A stretch of 27,956 nt of DNA from CAWBRT01 sp050015355. Lineage in GTDB: Bacteria; Acidobacteriota; Terriglobia; Terriglobales; Acidobacteriaceae. The DNA is taken from assembly GCA_050015355.1 (NCBI GenBank), contig JBEKBO010000055.1, positions 1 to 27,956 of the forward strand, given 5' to 3'. The notes beneath the pieces are model-generated. The model did not search any database and had not been told where the DNA came from. It saw nothing but the letters and a program-made list of their open reading frames with translations. Positions within the stretch are counted from its first letter, which is position 1. The number at the start of each line of letters is the position of its first letter. The translations under genes were made by a program, and so were the position numbers. This document shows, piece by piece, positions 7,382-16,481 of the stretch.

Positions 7382-7504
7382 GAGGACGCAATCGGCAGCT
7401 ATTGACCGCCGCAACCTACTTCCCTACCATTACAGATCGACCCATCATATCAATTCAAGTTCTGTAATTTAACGAATGCATTCAGAAGCGAGAGATAGAT
7501 CATC

Positions 7505-9148
7505 ATGAAGAGCACAGCCATGCGGGGAGCAGATGCGCTGCTCGAAGCCCTGAAAGTTGCGGGTATCCGGACGATCTTCACCCTGTCCGGAAATCACGTC
7601 ATGTCGGTTTTCGATGCCGCCGTCGATAACGAAATCGAACTCATTCACGTTAGACAAGAGGGCGCGGCGGTTCACATGGCCGACGCCTGGGCGCGCATGA
7701 GCGGCAAAGTCGGCGTCGCGCTGGTGACCGGCGGACCGGGACATGCCAATGCGATCAGCGCTTTGTACACCGCCAAGTGCGGGGAAATGCCGGTGGTTCT
7801 GCTCTCCGGGCACGCGCCGTTGCGCGAGCTTGGGCTGGGTGCATTCCAGGAAATGAGCCAGGCGGAAATGGCCGCGCCGGTGACCAAGGCGTCGTGGACG
7901 GCACAGTCCACAGCCACGTTGCCGAAAGACCTTGCCCGCGCCTTTCGCATTGCGCAGTCGGGGCGTCCCGGCCCGGTTCATGTGAGCCTGCCGTCAGACG
8001 TGCTGGAGGCCGAATTTAGCGGCAGCCGCCCCGAGGCCGGAGAGTTCGCGGCGGAGCCGCAGGCGCTGGCGCCGGTAGCGGCCCAGGCGATTGTTCGGGA
8101 GTTGGCAAACGCGCAGCGGCCGCTGGTTATTGCGCCGCCCTTGCTGGCCACGCCCCCGGGACGAAAGCTGGTCGACGGGCTGCGGCGGGCTTTGGGTGTG
8201 CCGGTGGTGGTGATGGAGAGTCCGCGCGGCATCAACGATCCGGGTCTGGGAGCCATCGCCGAAATACTTGCGGAATGCGACTTGATCGTCTTGCTCGGCA
8301 AAGCGCTGGATTTCACTTTGCGCTTCGGCAAAGCGCCAACCATGGCAGCGCAGTGCCGCTGGATCGTGATCGAGCCGGATGTCGAGCTGCTGGCACGCGC
8401 GGCACGAACGCAAAAGGAGCGTTTGAGCCTGTCGGCGATTGCCGACGCCCGCAGCGCGGCGAAGGCTCTGATGCTGGCGGCGGCAGACGGTGGCGCGGGC
8501 CGTCATGAGAAGTGGGCGGCGGAGGTGCAGGCGGCAATCGATTACCGTCCCTGGGGATCGGATGCGGCAGCATTTCCGCGGAATGGCGGGATGCATTCCA
8601 CGGCGATGTGCCTCGGCCTGCAACCATTTCTGGACCGCCATGCCGATGCCATATTTGTCTGCGATGGCGGCGAAGTCGGACAGTGGGCCCAGGCGGTATT
8701 GAAGGCTCCGCAGAGGGTCATCAACGGCTTTGCCGGAGCCATCGGATCGGCGATTCCGTTCGCCATAGGAGCCAAGAAAGCATGCCCGGGCAGTCCCGTT
8801 CTGACCGTCCTGGGCGATGGCACATTTGGTTTCCACATGGCCGAGTTCGATACCGCCGTGCGCAATAACCTGCCGTTCGTGGCGGTCGTCGGCAACGATG
8901 CCAAGTGGAACGCCGAGTATCAGATACAGGTGCGCGATTTCGGCGAGCCGCGGGCACTGGGCTGCACGCTGGGGCAGGCGACCCGTTATGACTTGGTCGC
9001 CAGTGCCCTGGGCGGCCATGGCGAGTTCGTGGTAAAAGGCGAGGATTTGCCCGGCGCGCTCGTCCGGGCGTTCGCCAGCGGCAAACCGGCGTGCGTCAAT
9101 GTATTGATCCAGGGAACGCCGGCGCCGATTGTGCGGCGGAAGAAGTGA
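7505..9148 (+). CDS. TPP-dependent acetolactate-synthase-like enzyme
   Basis: The 547-residue product has the three-domain layout of the acetolactate synthase/oxalyl-CoA decarboxylase/benzaldehyde lyase superfamily. The catalytic glutamate is E52 (RQEGAA). The central domain spans roughly 190-320. The TPP-magnesium motif starts at GDG 437-439 and ends at N464-D465. The active-site region after it (KWNAEYQIQ) differs from true acetolactate synthases, and no small regulatory subunit is nearby, so a role in valine/isoleucine synthesis is unlikely. Ligation or decarboxylation of a 2-keto acid or 2-hydroxyacyl compound from the cluster is plausible. It diverges from the flavoprotein gene and is the only + gene between 7.5 and 9.1 kb. 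GAGAGA upstream of ATG 7505 is a weak ribosome site. Confidence 0.87.
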   Translation: MKSTAMRGADALLEALKVAGIRTIFTLSGNHVMSVFDAAVDNEIELIHVRQEGAAVHMADAWARMSGKVGVALVTGGPGHANAISALYTAKCGEMPVVLLSGHAPLRELGLGAFQEMSQAEMAAPVTKASWTAQSTATLPKDLARAFRIAQSGRPGPVHVSLPSDVLEAEFSGSRPEAGEFAAEPQALAPVAAQAIVRELANAQRPLVIAPPLLATPPGRKLVDGLRRALGVPVVVMESPRGINDPGLGAIAEILAECDLIVLLGKALDFTLRFGKAPTMAAQCRWIVIEPDVELLARAARTQKERLSLSAIADARSAAKALMLAAADGGAGRHEKWAAEVQAAIDYRPWGSDAAAFPRNGGMHSTAMCLGLQPFLDRHADAIFVCDGGEVGQWAQAVLKAPQRVINGFAGAIGSAIPFAIGAKKACPGSPVLTVLGDGTFGFHMAEFDTAVRNNLPFVAVVGNDAKWNAEYQIQVRDFGEPRALGCTLGQATRYDLVASALGGHGEFVVKGEDLPGALVRAFASGKPACVNVLIQGTPAPIVRRKK

Positions 9149-9153
9149 GATTA

Positions 9154-9207
9154 CCCCAGCGAGCCGAGCCTCGCCGGGGACCCCGACGCGGGCGAACGTG
9201 GGGCACC
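9154..9207. repeat. Family-B repeat between convergent genes, possible shared 3' stem
   Basis: CCCCAGCGAG (9154-9163), a six-base loop, and CTCGCCGGGG (9170-9179) make a stem with one mismatch. It is followed by ACCCCGACGCGGGCGAACGTGGGGCACC. It lies six bases after the TPP-enzyme stop and 27 before the transporter stop. There is no U-tract. Confidence 0.65.
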
Positions 9208-9233
9208 ATTGAGCTTCAAGTCTTGCCCGGTTC

Positions 9234-10694
9234 CTACCATATCCCGATCAACTTCCAATACGGCAAGCCGACGGCGAAGTTGATGAGGAAACTCACGGCG
9301 GCGACGGCGGCGCCCATCTTCCACCAGGTGCGCTGGTCGACGTATCCGGTTCCGAACAAGACGGGCGACAAGGCTCCGCCGTAGTGCGTGAGCATGCCGC
9401 CGTATCCCGCGCCGAACGCAACCAGGAAGAACAGGGGCAGAGCAGGAACCCGGGTCACCACCGCGATGGTGAAGACGACGGGAATCATGGTTGCTACGAA
9501 CGCAGCCATCGAGGCGAATACGTATCTGACCACCACGCTCAGAAAAACCAGGGCGGCGATGATGAGCAGAGGATGGAATCGGGTGACGTTGAGGTTGGCG
9601 GCGATCGTCTTGGCCAGCCAGTCGAAGAATTTCACCCGCGACAGGGCCTCGGCCACGCCGATGATTCCGCCGTACCAGATGAACGTGCTCCAAGCCGCTT
9701 TGGATTGCAGGATGGTTTCCCAGGTGACCACGCCGGTGAGCAGACATCCGGCGACAAAGCCGATGGCAACCGCGGTGGCGTCGATCTTGAGAAACGATCC
9801 CAAAGCCCACCCGGCCACGGCCAACACAAACAGCACACTGAGGATTTTTTCCTTCGCCGACATGGGTCCCAATGTCGTCAGTCCCTTCTCGGCGATGGCA
9901 TGATTGTCAATCCTGGTGAGCTCGGGCGGGTACAGCTTGTAAACCACCCACGGAATCGCCAGCAGGCACGCCAAGCCGGGCACCAGCGCCGCTTTGGCCC
10001 AGAGCAACCAATCGACGTGGATCTTCAGGATGCTCTCGCCAAAGGAGAGGACGAGCGCATTCGGCGCCATGGCGGTGAGGAACGTGTATCCGGTGGTGAA
10101 GCTTGTGTAATAGAGGACCAGGGTGAGATAAGCGCCGATGCGGCGAGCGCTTGGTCCGGGGTAAGAATCCAGGGCGACGGAGACGCTCTGAAAGACGGGA
10201 TAAACCATGCCGCCGGTTCTGGCGGTATTCGATGGGGTCGCCGGACTGATGACCAGGTCGGTCAGGACGGCGACGTAGCCCAATCCCAGCGTCGTCTTTC
10301 CGAGCTTGGCGATGAGAAAATAAGCGACTCGCCGGCCCAGTCCGGTGGAAATGAAAGCCGCGCTGATCATGAACGCCGAAAAGACCAGCCAGGCGGTCGT
10401 GCTGGCGTAGCCGCTGAGCAGAGCACCCAGATTGCCGAAGGCCAGGCCGGAGATCGCGATCACGGCAATCAAGATCACTGCTTCATCGAAGGGCCGCAGG
10501 ATCAGCCCGACAATGGCCGCCAGGTAAACCGCGAACAGCCGCCACGCGCCAACACTCAACCCGGCGGGCGCGGGAGCCAAGACGAGGACGAGCAGTACGG
10601 CCACGCATACGCCCAGTTTCCATAGTTTGGGATCGAGCTTGCTTTTATGTTGTGGTTCGGTGCGGCCCTGGCGCACTTCGCTTCCGGCAGCCAT
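9234..10694 (-). CDS. DASS/SLC13-family anion permease
   Basis: The 486-residue product is a polytopic membrane protein with the divalent anion:sodium symporter fold. It carries the substrate/sodium-binding SNT motif (residues 155-157, within SPATPSNTARTGG), and the symmetry-related C-terminal site is probably in GGALSPVLFGTGY. Characterised members import succinate, malate, citrate, tartrate or sulfate. A di- or hydroxy-carboxylate fits the enzymatic neighbours. ATG 10694 is chosen because AAGGAGGGG sits six to eight bases ahead; an in-frame start 35 codons upstream has no such site. The roughly 23 N-terminal residues before the first membrane segment are charged. It is divergent from the RloC-like gene. 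Confidence 0.87.
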   Translation of the reverse strand: MAAGSEVRQGRTEPQHKSKLDPKLWKLGVCVAVLLVLVLAPAPAGLSVGAWRLFAVYLAAIVGLILRPFDEAVILIAVIAISGLAFGNLGALLSGYASTTAWLVFSAFMISAAFISTGLGRRVAYFLIAKLGKTTLGLGYVAVLTDLVISPATPSNTARTGGMVYPVFQSVSVALDSYPGPSARRIGAYLTLVLYYTSFTTGYTFLTAMAPNALVLSFGESILKIHVDWLLWAKAALVPGLACLLAIPWVVYKLYPPELTRIDNHAIAEKGLTTLGPMSAKEKILSVLFVLAVAGWALGSFLKIDATAVAIGFVAGCLLTGVVTWETILQSKAAWSTFIWYGGIIGVAEALSRVKFFDWLAKTIAANLNVTRFHPLLIIAALVFLSVVVRYVFASMAAFVATMIPVVFTIAVVTRVPALPLFFLVAFGAGYGGMLTHYGGALSPVLFGTGYVDQRTWWKMGAAVAAVSFLINFAVGLPYWKLIGIW

Positions 10695-10856
10695 AACCCC
10701 TCCTTTTACGGCCTGTGGAACACAGGCGGGTTTCCCCGGTGTCAATGGTATAGCACCGCAAGCGAACCAGTTGGAAGCCGAAAACGCCTTCAACACCATG
10801 AGGTCATTATTCCATCGAAATTTCTGCTCAGGTCGCTATGCTTGACCCTCACAGCC

Positions 10857-13187
10857 ATGAGTCGGATTACAAGGATCAATTACGTCAAGCAGTTCTGGGT
10901 GTTTCGCAATTTCACTTGGCCTACCGACCTTCCTGACTTTTCTCGGTTCAATCTGATTTACGGACTCAATGGATCGGGAAAAAGCGTCCTCTCGACGCTG
11001 TTCCAAAACATAAAGACAAAACAGCCATTGCTAGAAGCTCAAGCGCAATTCAGGATCGATGATCAAGATGTGTCGCTAAACTCCATTTCACCTCAGTCCG
11101 TCCTGCCCAAGGTTAGGGTCTTCAACAAGTCCTTCGTCGACGAGGCCGTCTTTCCTAGCTTTTCGGCTGAGATTGCACCGGTTTTCTACATTGGAAGTAA
11201 GAGTGTCGAACTGCAGAAAGGGATCGAAAAGCTTCAAGAAGGGCTTGCTCAAGAGCGGGCTGCAAAGGTCCGGAATGAATCGTCGAAAACTGTCGCAAGC
11301 AACGGGCTCGACGATTTCTGCATTCAACAGGCAGCGGCCATTAAAGAGATTTTGAGAAGTTCCGGCAGGAACCTGTACAACAACTACGATAAGTCGAACT
11401 TCAACAATGCTGTAACAGCTCAGGCTAAGGTCGAACCTCCGGCTGACAGCGTTAGTCAGCAACGGAAAGATGAGCTTCTGGCCGAAGTGCGCGGATCAGT
11501 TAAAGACTCCGTCACTCCCATATTGATCACGTTTCCTGATGTGGATGCTCTTACGGACGAAATACGCGACGTGCTGAAACGGACGGTGGTGTCCACAGTT
11601 CTTGCCGAGCTCGCGGCCAACCCAACAGTCGCGAATTGGGTAAGAGACGGGCTGACTTTGCATACAGGCGAGAACAAGTCTGAGGCCTGTCGGTTCTGTG
11701 GCCAGTCACTACCGATATCCCGTATCGAAGCAATAGAGGCCCACTTCAATGATCATTTCAAGCAATTCGCGGAGGGCCTAGACGTTCTGGAGTCGCGTAT
11801 TGAGAGTCACAAGAAGATTCGTAAGGACGCTGATGCTCCCGACAAGGCCGCTCTGTACGATCACCTTTCCATAAGATATTCAGAACTGTTGCAGAAACTC
11901 AATGAAAACCTTTCGGTAATGGTCACGTTTTTGGACGCCCTTCTCTCCGCGGCCCGCCAGAAACGCAACGATGCTTTCCAATCACTGGATCTAGACCCCT
12001 ATATTGATTCCGTTCAGCGATTCGATCGTGCAAAGGCTGAAGACATTGTTCGGCAGGTGAACGATGTCATCGAGCAGCACAATCAGAGAACAAAGAACTT
12101 CGAGTCAAGCATTGCTACTGCCCGGAAGAATGTCGAGAAGGCTTATGTCATTGATGGAGTGCCGGCCTTCAAGACCAAGTCTACCGCCGTAGATACCCTC
12201 ACCTCTGCTGTCGCCGCGAACGATAAACGCATGCGTGAGATCGAAGCTGAGATCCGCGAGTTGGAGCGCCAGTTTGTTGAGCATCGCCTACCAGCAGAGG
12301 AGTTGACGGCCGAATTGGCGAGTTATCTCGGCAGGAATGAAATTAGATTTGAGGTCGCGAGAACCGGCTATTCGATAACACGGGACGGCGTGCGTGCCAG
12401 CAATCTGAGCGAGGGAGAACGCACAGCAATTGCGTTCCTGTATTTCTTGAAGACGCTTCAAGACAAAGACTTCAAAGTCGCTGACGATATTGTTGTAATT
12501 GACGACCCGGTATCGAGCCTCGACAGTAACGCACTTTTCAGCGCTTTCGGATATATGAAGGAGCGCACAAGATCGCCCAACCAGCTTTTTGTCTTCACCC
12601 ACAATTTTTCTTTTTTTCGACAGGTTAAAAACTGGTTCGATCACGTAAACAAGATGAAGAAGACCAAGGGTGACGCTCAGTTCTACATGCTACAGAGCGT
12701 CTTCAATGGTAGCCAGAGGAACGCTGTGATGGCGCCCTTGGACAAAATGCTCGACAGGTATGCGTCCGAATATCACTATCTGTTCAAGAGGGTCGTCGAT
12801 GTCGCAAGCAGCACCGCGCCGGAAGCGCGCTTGGAAGCGTATTATGCGATTCCGAATATGGCGCGACGACTCCTTGAAAGTTTCCTTTCGTTCAGGTATC
12901 CGTCAGCTATCGGGAAACTCTATCTGCAACTTGAGTCCTCATCGTTCGATCCGGGGAAGCGAATTAGACTACTGCGGTTTCTCGATACCTACTCACACGA
13001 CAGTACTGTCGGCGACCAAGGGCACGATCCGTCAATATTGGCTGAAACGCCGCAGGTAATGCGAGAGCTGCTGCAGTTTATCGAATTCGAAGATCAAGGA
13101 CATTATCAGGAAATGCTCAAAGTCGTAGGAGGCGGCCAGGTACAGGCTGCTGCGGCCAGCACCGGTGGCCAAGGCTCGCCAAACTAG
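10857..13187 (+). CDS. RloC/PrrC-like ABC ATPase, candidate anticodon nuclease
   Basis: The 776-residue product matches the AAA_13/RloC architecture. Walker A is GLNGSGKS (36-43). A long helical region contains a Rad50-like CxxC hook (C278/C281) flanked by coiled coil (about 200-480). The ABC signature is LSEGE (517-521), Walker B is VVIDD (546-550), and the H-loop is TH (581-582). After the ATPase comes a helical C-domain with R670, E674 and H714, spaced like the R-x3-E...H triad of the PrrC/RloC tRNA anticodon nucleases. RloC proteins are held inactive by their ATPase and cut tRNA when restriction or DNA integrity fails. No restriction-modification gene is adjacent. The sequence is visibly more AT-rich than its neighbours and convergent with a membrane enzyme, suggesting horizontal gain. 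Start ATG 10857 precedes the family N-terminus; longer in-frame starts lack homology. Confidence 0.75.
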   Translation: MSRITRINYVKQFWVFRNFTWPTDLPDFSRFNLIYGLNGSGKSVLSTLFQNIKTKQPLLEAQAQFRIDDQDVSLNSISPQSVLPKVRVFNKSFVDEAVFPSFSAEIAPVFYIGSKSVELQKGIEKLQEGLAQERAAKVRNESSKTVASNGLDDFCIQQAAAIKEILRSSGRNLYNNYDKSNFNNAVTAQAKVEPPADSVSQQRKDELLAEVRGSVKDSVTPILITFPDVDALTDEIRDVLKRTVVSTVLAELAANPTVANWVRDGLTLHTGENKSEACRFCGQSLPISRIEAIEAHFNDHFKQFAEGLDVLESRIESHKKIRKDADAPDKAALYDHLSIRYSELLQKLNENLSVMVTFLDALLSAARQKRNDAFQSLDLDPYIDSVQRFDRAKAEDIVRQVNDVIEQHNQRTKNFESSIATARKNVEKAYVIDGVPAFKTKSTAVDTLTSAVAANDKRMREIEAEIRELERQFVEHRLPAEELTAELASYLGRNEIRFEVARTGYSITRDGVRASNLSEGERTAIAFLYFLKTLQDKDFKVADDIVVIDDPVSSLDSNALFSAFGYMKERTRSPNQLFVFTHNFSFFRQVKNWFDHVNKMKKTKGDAQFYMLQSVFNGSQRNAVMAPLDKMLDRYASEYHYLFKRVVDVASSTAPEARLEAYYAIPNMARRLLESFLSFRYPSAIGKLYLQLESSSFDPGKRIRLLRFLDTYSHDSTVGDQGHDPSILAETPQVMRELLQFIEFEDQGHYQEMLKVVGGGQVQAAAASTGGQGSPN

Positions 13188-13260
13188 TATGGTAGTGTGC
13201 GAATCGTCGTCAATCCGGAAGATGCCCCATTATCGAAACCCTCTGGAGAGTCACTGGCGA

Positions 13261-14835
13261 CTAATTGGTCTTTGGGGGTGGAACCGGTTTGGCGGGCGTG
13301 GCGGGCGCGGTCACGTTGGGCGGCGTTTTGGCCGTGGGCTTGGGCTCCAGGATGATATAGGGGACCTTGTCCTGTTGATAAAGCGCGCGCAGCGGGTTAG
13401 TCAGGAACGGCGGCGCGTGGTCGCCGGCAATGATCACCGTCATCGGCGGAAGGCCCGGGCGCAACACCAGCCTGGCAACCGCCTGGTTGGTTTCAAACTG
13501 CACCCTGACCACATTGCAGACCTCGTGATAACGCCTGCTGAAGTCGAAGTTCTCGCAGGGGAATTGCGAACTTGCGGCGGTCTTATCGTCGACCGGAAGA
13601 TGAGCGGTCAGGGTCATCCAGTGGATGAACAAGCGCTGGTTTCGGTGCGCGGCAATCAGGTCGCCAATGTAGGACGCAACCTCCGTATCGCAATTCCCGG
13701 CGAATGCCGAACCGCATACCCCCTTCAACTTGGCCGAAAGCTCTTCCCGGAAGATCAGCTCCTGGATGCCGATCTGCGGATACCAGCTTTGACGGTCGAA
13801 CATCTTCTTGGTGAACCCGTGCACGCCGATGGTGCGATACCCGAGCTTGCGGAATTTCCAGGGCAGACAGTCGCGGAGGGTATCGGGCGTGCTATCTCCG
13901 GGGCCAAGGGACGTATCGCACAGCTCCCGCATTTCTCCTCCGACGGTGCCTCCAAAAAAGGCCACGGAACCGCGACGAAACGTGTACCGGGCTTTCACCT
14001 CGGGGCTCTCCAGAGGGGCGAGCACAGCGTCCTGGTCGGCGGCGTTCTTCAGGCCGCCAAGCGATTCCTCCAGGATGATCAGCACGTTTTGCGGAGATGA
14101 TCCATCACCGTAGGCGAGCGCGGGGGCGGCGGAGTATGCGGCGGACTGAGTTTTTTGCCGGGATTGCAAGGGGTTGAACAGCGCCATGCTTTCCTTGATC
14201 TCGGTGGCCAGCGAGGAGCCGACCAGGACCTCGGGACCCTGCTTGGTCCACGAATCGGTAAGAACTCCGCGGGCCAGCCAAATGGGAACGAGCAGAACAG
14301 AGGCCACGCCCAGCAACAGGGAGGCATGACGCGATTCTTTCCGCATATCGGCCGCACAGCCCATCCAGGCTATGGCGCAGGCAACCGCCAGCAGAGCGAG
14401 AGCCATGGGCGCGGTGAGCCAAGGCGAGACTTGCCGCAGGTCCTTCAGATAGCGGAGTGCGGTTCCGAAATCAAAGTAATAAATCTCGGAAAAGGAGCAG
14501 ATAGCGTCGGCACAATACAGAAGTATCGCCACCACTGCTATATAAAGCTTTCTTCCGCGAAACCAGCAGACGAGAAAGCCCAGGGCAAGGTAGTCGATCG
14601 AGATCCAGGCTCTTCGCACCGGAAGGACGAAACGCAGGAGCGCAAAGATCAGGTTGGGCAGAGCAAAGACGGTGAGCAGGGGCAAAAAAGCGCGCCAGTG
14701 CTGCCTGCTCCAGTTGGGAATCTTCCGGAAAATCGGGAACAACCGGTCCACCCAGTGCGAGTTGGCGTCAGTCGGCACTAATGTCTTACAGCATACCCGC
14801 ACCGCCTGAAGATTCAAGTCATAACCGAGGTGCAT
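13261..14835 (-). CDS. Membrane-bound alkaline-phosphatase-superfamily enzyme (sulfatase/LTA-synthase-like)
   Basis: The product of up to 524 residues has about five N-terminal membrane segments (roughly 51-70, 78-92, 98-118, 140-160, 172-189). An extracytoplasmic hydrolase/transferase domain starts at NVLIILEES (250-258). The likely nucleophile is T297 (GGTVGGEMRELC), with further metal or substrate ligands at H405 and H412 (HWMTLTAHLP) and D472-H473 (AGDH). This layout is shared by phosphoethanolamine transferases, LTA synthase and OpgB-type enzymes, so envelope glycan or lipid decoration is likely. The tail from about 498 is Pro/Thr/Lys-rich. The start is uncertain: ATG 14835 has no clear ribosome site, and GTG codons within the next 30 residues are alternatives. 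It stands alone between the RloC-like gene and the repeat array. Confidence 0.75.
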   Translation of the reverse strand: MHLGYDLNLQAVRVCCKTLVPTDANSHWVDRLFPIFRKIPNWSRQHWRAFLPLLTVFALPNLIFALLRFVLPVRRAWISIDYLALGFLVCWFRGRKLYIAVVAILLYCADAICSFSEIYYFDFGTALRYLKDLRQVSPWLTAPMALALLAVACAIAWMGCAADMRKESRHASLLLGVASVLLVPIWLARGVLTDSWTKQGPEVLVGSSLATEIKESMALFNPLQSRQKTQSAAYSAAPALAYGDGSSPQNVLIILEESLGGLKNAADQDAVLAPLESPEVKARYTFRRGSVAFFGGTVGGEMRELCDTSLGPGDSTPDTLRDCLPWKFRKLGYRTIGVHGFTKKMFDRQSWYPQIGIQELIFREELSAKLKGVCGSAFAGNCDTEVASYIGDLIAAHRNQRLFIHWMTLTAHLPVDDKTAASSQFPCENFDFSRRYHEVCNVVRVQFETNQAVARLVLRPGLPPMTVIIAGDHAPPFLTNPLRALYQQDKVPYIILEPKPTAKTPPNVTAPATPAKPVPPPKTN

Positions 14836-14888
14836 GCACCGATGCCGGGTGACTTGTCTGCCAGCGGGGCCGTCTATCCGGCACCATC

Positions 14889-15070
14889 CGCCTCTTCGAT
14901 CCCCACATTAGCCAACTGCGGCAAATGTGGGCCACCAGCCCGCCTCTTCGATCCCCACTCAAGCCAACTGCGGCAAATGTGGGCCACCAGCCCGACACCA
15001 TCCGTCTCTTCGATCCCCACTCAAGCCAACAGAAGGCTTGAATGGGCCACCAGCGAACGTGGGGCACCAA
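14889..15070. repeat. Local array of three family-B-like repeats
   Basis: Three imperfect direct copies start at about 14891, 14943 and 15005 (spacings 52 and 62). Each contains CTCTTCGATCCCCAC, then AGCCAAC, and ends near GGGCCACCAGC; the first two also share CTGCGGCAAATGTGGG. The run closes with GAACGTGGGGCACC, the usual right end of family B. It fills the spacer between two minus-strand genes. Confidence 0.7.
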
Positions 15071-15082
15071 GGCAAACCCCGA

Positions 15083-15625
15083 TCAAAGGGGCAAGCCCAG
15101 CCCCCAGGCAACCAGGCTGATGATGGTGCCCGCCGCCAGGGCCCAAGCCGGATTGCGTTCGCTGATGAGGACGAAGACCGCTGCTGCCAAGGTGATGACG
15201 ACCATGAGGATGCCGCGGTCGGCGGCGCGGGCCATGACGACGCCTCCCGCCAGGATCAGGCCAATGGTGACTGGCACCAGACCGGTCTTTGCCACGGCGA
15301 TCCAGGAAGTATCTGCGTGGCGGTGAACAACCCGGCCCACGATCAGGGCCACAATCGAGGAGGGCACAACCATGGCCAGCATGGCGACAGTCAGTCCGGC
15401 GAGCCTGGAGACCTGCCAGCCGATCAGGCCGACGACAATCACGTTCGGCCCCGGCGCCGCCTGCGCAAGCGCATAGAGGTTGGCGAAGGTCGTGTCATTC
15501 ATCCAGCCCTGCACATCGACCACTTGCCGGTGAATGCCGGGCAGCGCGGCAGTGACCCCGCCCACGGCGACGAACGACAGCGAGGCAAAGGTTACGGCGA
15601 TGCGCCAGAGCAGATTATCTTTCAC
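15083..15625 (-). CDS. Chromate-transporter family protein, second half-subunit
   Basis: The 180-residue membrane protein is one CHR (chromate ion transporter) domain, with AQAAPGPNVIVVGLIGW around residues 52-68 corresponding to the conserved GxxxPGP region. Short CHR proteins occur as pairs that assemble with opposite topology. It starts at GTG 15625, which overlaps the end of its partner by 11 bases, so translational coupling is likely. Chromate efflux is the characterised function of the family, but many such pairs have no proven substrate. Confidence 0.82.
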   Translation of the reverse strand: MKDNLLWRIAVTFASLSFVAVGGVTAALPGIHRQVVDVQGWMNDTTFANLYALAQAAPGPNVIVVGLIGWQVSRLAGLTVAMLAMVVPSSIVALIVGRVVHRHADTSWIAVAKTGLVPVTIGLILAGGVVMARAADRGILMVVITLAAAVFVLISERNPAWALAAGTIISLVAWGLGLPL

Positions 15626-16199
15626 GGCGATGCCCCAGATATGCAGCCCCTATGCTGAGCGGACCAAGCACGGCCACCGCCGGAATCAGCGACACCTTGA
15701 GTAACCCTACGGCGATGAAAGCCAGCAGGCCAAAGACAATCGCTATAGCGGTTGGATGGAGGCGCCGCGCCATTTTGAGCGCCGCTCCTATGACCAAACC
15801 GGCGGCCGCGGCGGCGGAGCCGCTGATGGCAGCCTGCACCTGCGGCAACGCGGCGAAGCGCTGGTAGAGCACTCCCAGGCCGGTGACGATGACCAGCGGC
15901 ATGACCATCAGGCTGATGACGCAGACGATTGCTCCTGCCATGCCCTGGAATCTGTCGCCAATCATTACGGCTGCGTTAATGGTATTTGCGCCGGGCAGCA
16001 CTTGTCCCACGCCCATGACCGATGCGTATTCCTCTTCGGTGAGCCAGGCGCGATCTTCGACGATGACATGACGAGCGATGGGAGCGACCCCGCCGAAACC
16101 GAGAAGGCCAATCTTCAGGAAGCCGGATAAAAGATGGCGTAGCGTGACCGTGCCAGCCACTCCGGAAGGGGTCGAAACAGAATTTGTGCCACTCTGCAT
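15615..16199 (-). CDS. Chromate-transporter family protein, first half-subunit
   Basis: The product of about 194 residues (from ATG 16199) is a CHR-domain membrane protein. FLKIGLLGFGGVAPIARH near residues 27-44 and VGQVLPGANTINAA near 63-76 are the two family hallmarks. A longer in-frame reading to 16277 adds 26 basic residues without membrane character, so the shorter start is preferred, although only a weak GCGAGA ribosome site is visible. It is the first gene of a two-gene unit and diverges from the threonine aldolase gene. Confidence 0.82.
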   Translation of the reverse strand: MQSGTNSVSTPSGVAGTVTLRHLLSGFLKIGLLGFGGVAPIARHVIVEDRAWLTEEEYASVMGVGQVLPGANTINAAVMIGDRFQGMAGAIVCVISLMVMPLVIVTGLGVLYQRFAALPQVQAAISGSAAAAAGLVIGAALKMARRLHPTAIAIVFGLLAFIAVGLLKVSLIPAVAVLGPLSIGAAYLGHRRER

Positions 16200-16481
16200 G
16201 AAAGATCTCGCTGTGATCAACGCTTGTTTCCGTGAGGGGCGATCCAGTCCGTTTCCGTCGCGCCCGTCGGGCGACAAGCTTCACGCGCCAAATCATACCA
16301 GTGGCGGGCCGGGCCAGAACATAGCTGTTGTGACCGCAGTCATACGCTCAAGGCCAGCTCCGGGATACACTAATTCTAAAATAGCGCTAAGCTGGCAAGT
16401 GCCGAACCGGCGGGGATCGCGCACGGTTGAGCAGAGAGGCGTTGAGCGCAAGGGTTGGATGAAAGCGAGGATTGGGCGACC

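Noticed and set aside
7474..7483. GAATGCATTC palindrome upstream of the TPP-enzyme gene as a third GntR operator
   Set aside because: It shares only the TGCA core with GATTGCATGCAATC and has a different centre, so a common regulator is not supported.
9384..10625. 413-residue open frame on the + strand opposite the DASS transporter
   Set aside because: The minus strand encodes a clear SLC13 protein with the SNT motif; the antisense frame is a GC-rich artefact with abnormal His/Gln/Gly/Asp composition.
10647..10856. 70-codon N-terminal extension of the RloC-like gene
   Set aside because: It overlaps the DASS start region, has no family homology, and the ABC-ATPase N-terminus begins at ATG 10857.
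14889..15070. CRISPR array
   Set aside because: Only three imperfect units with uneven spacing, no constant repeat plus variable spacer pattern, and no cas genes; units match the family-B palindromes.
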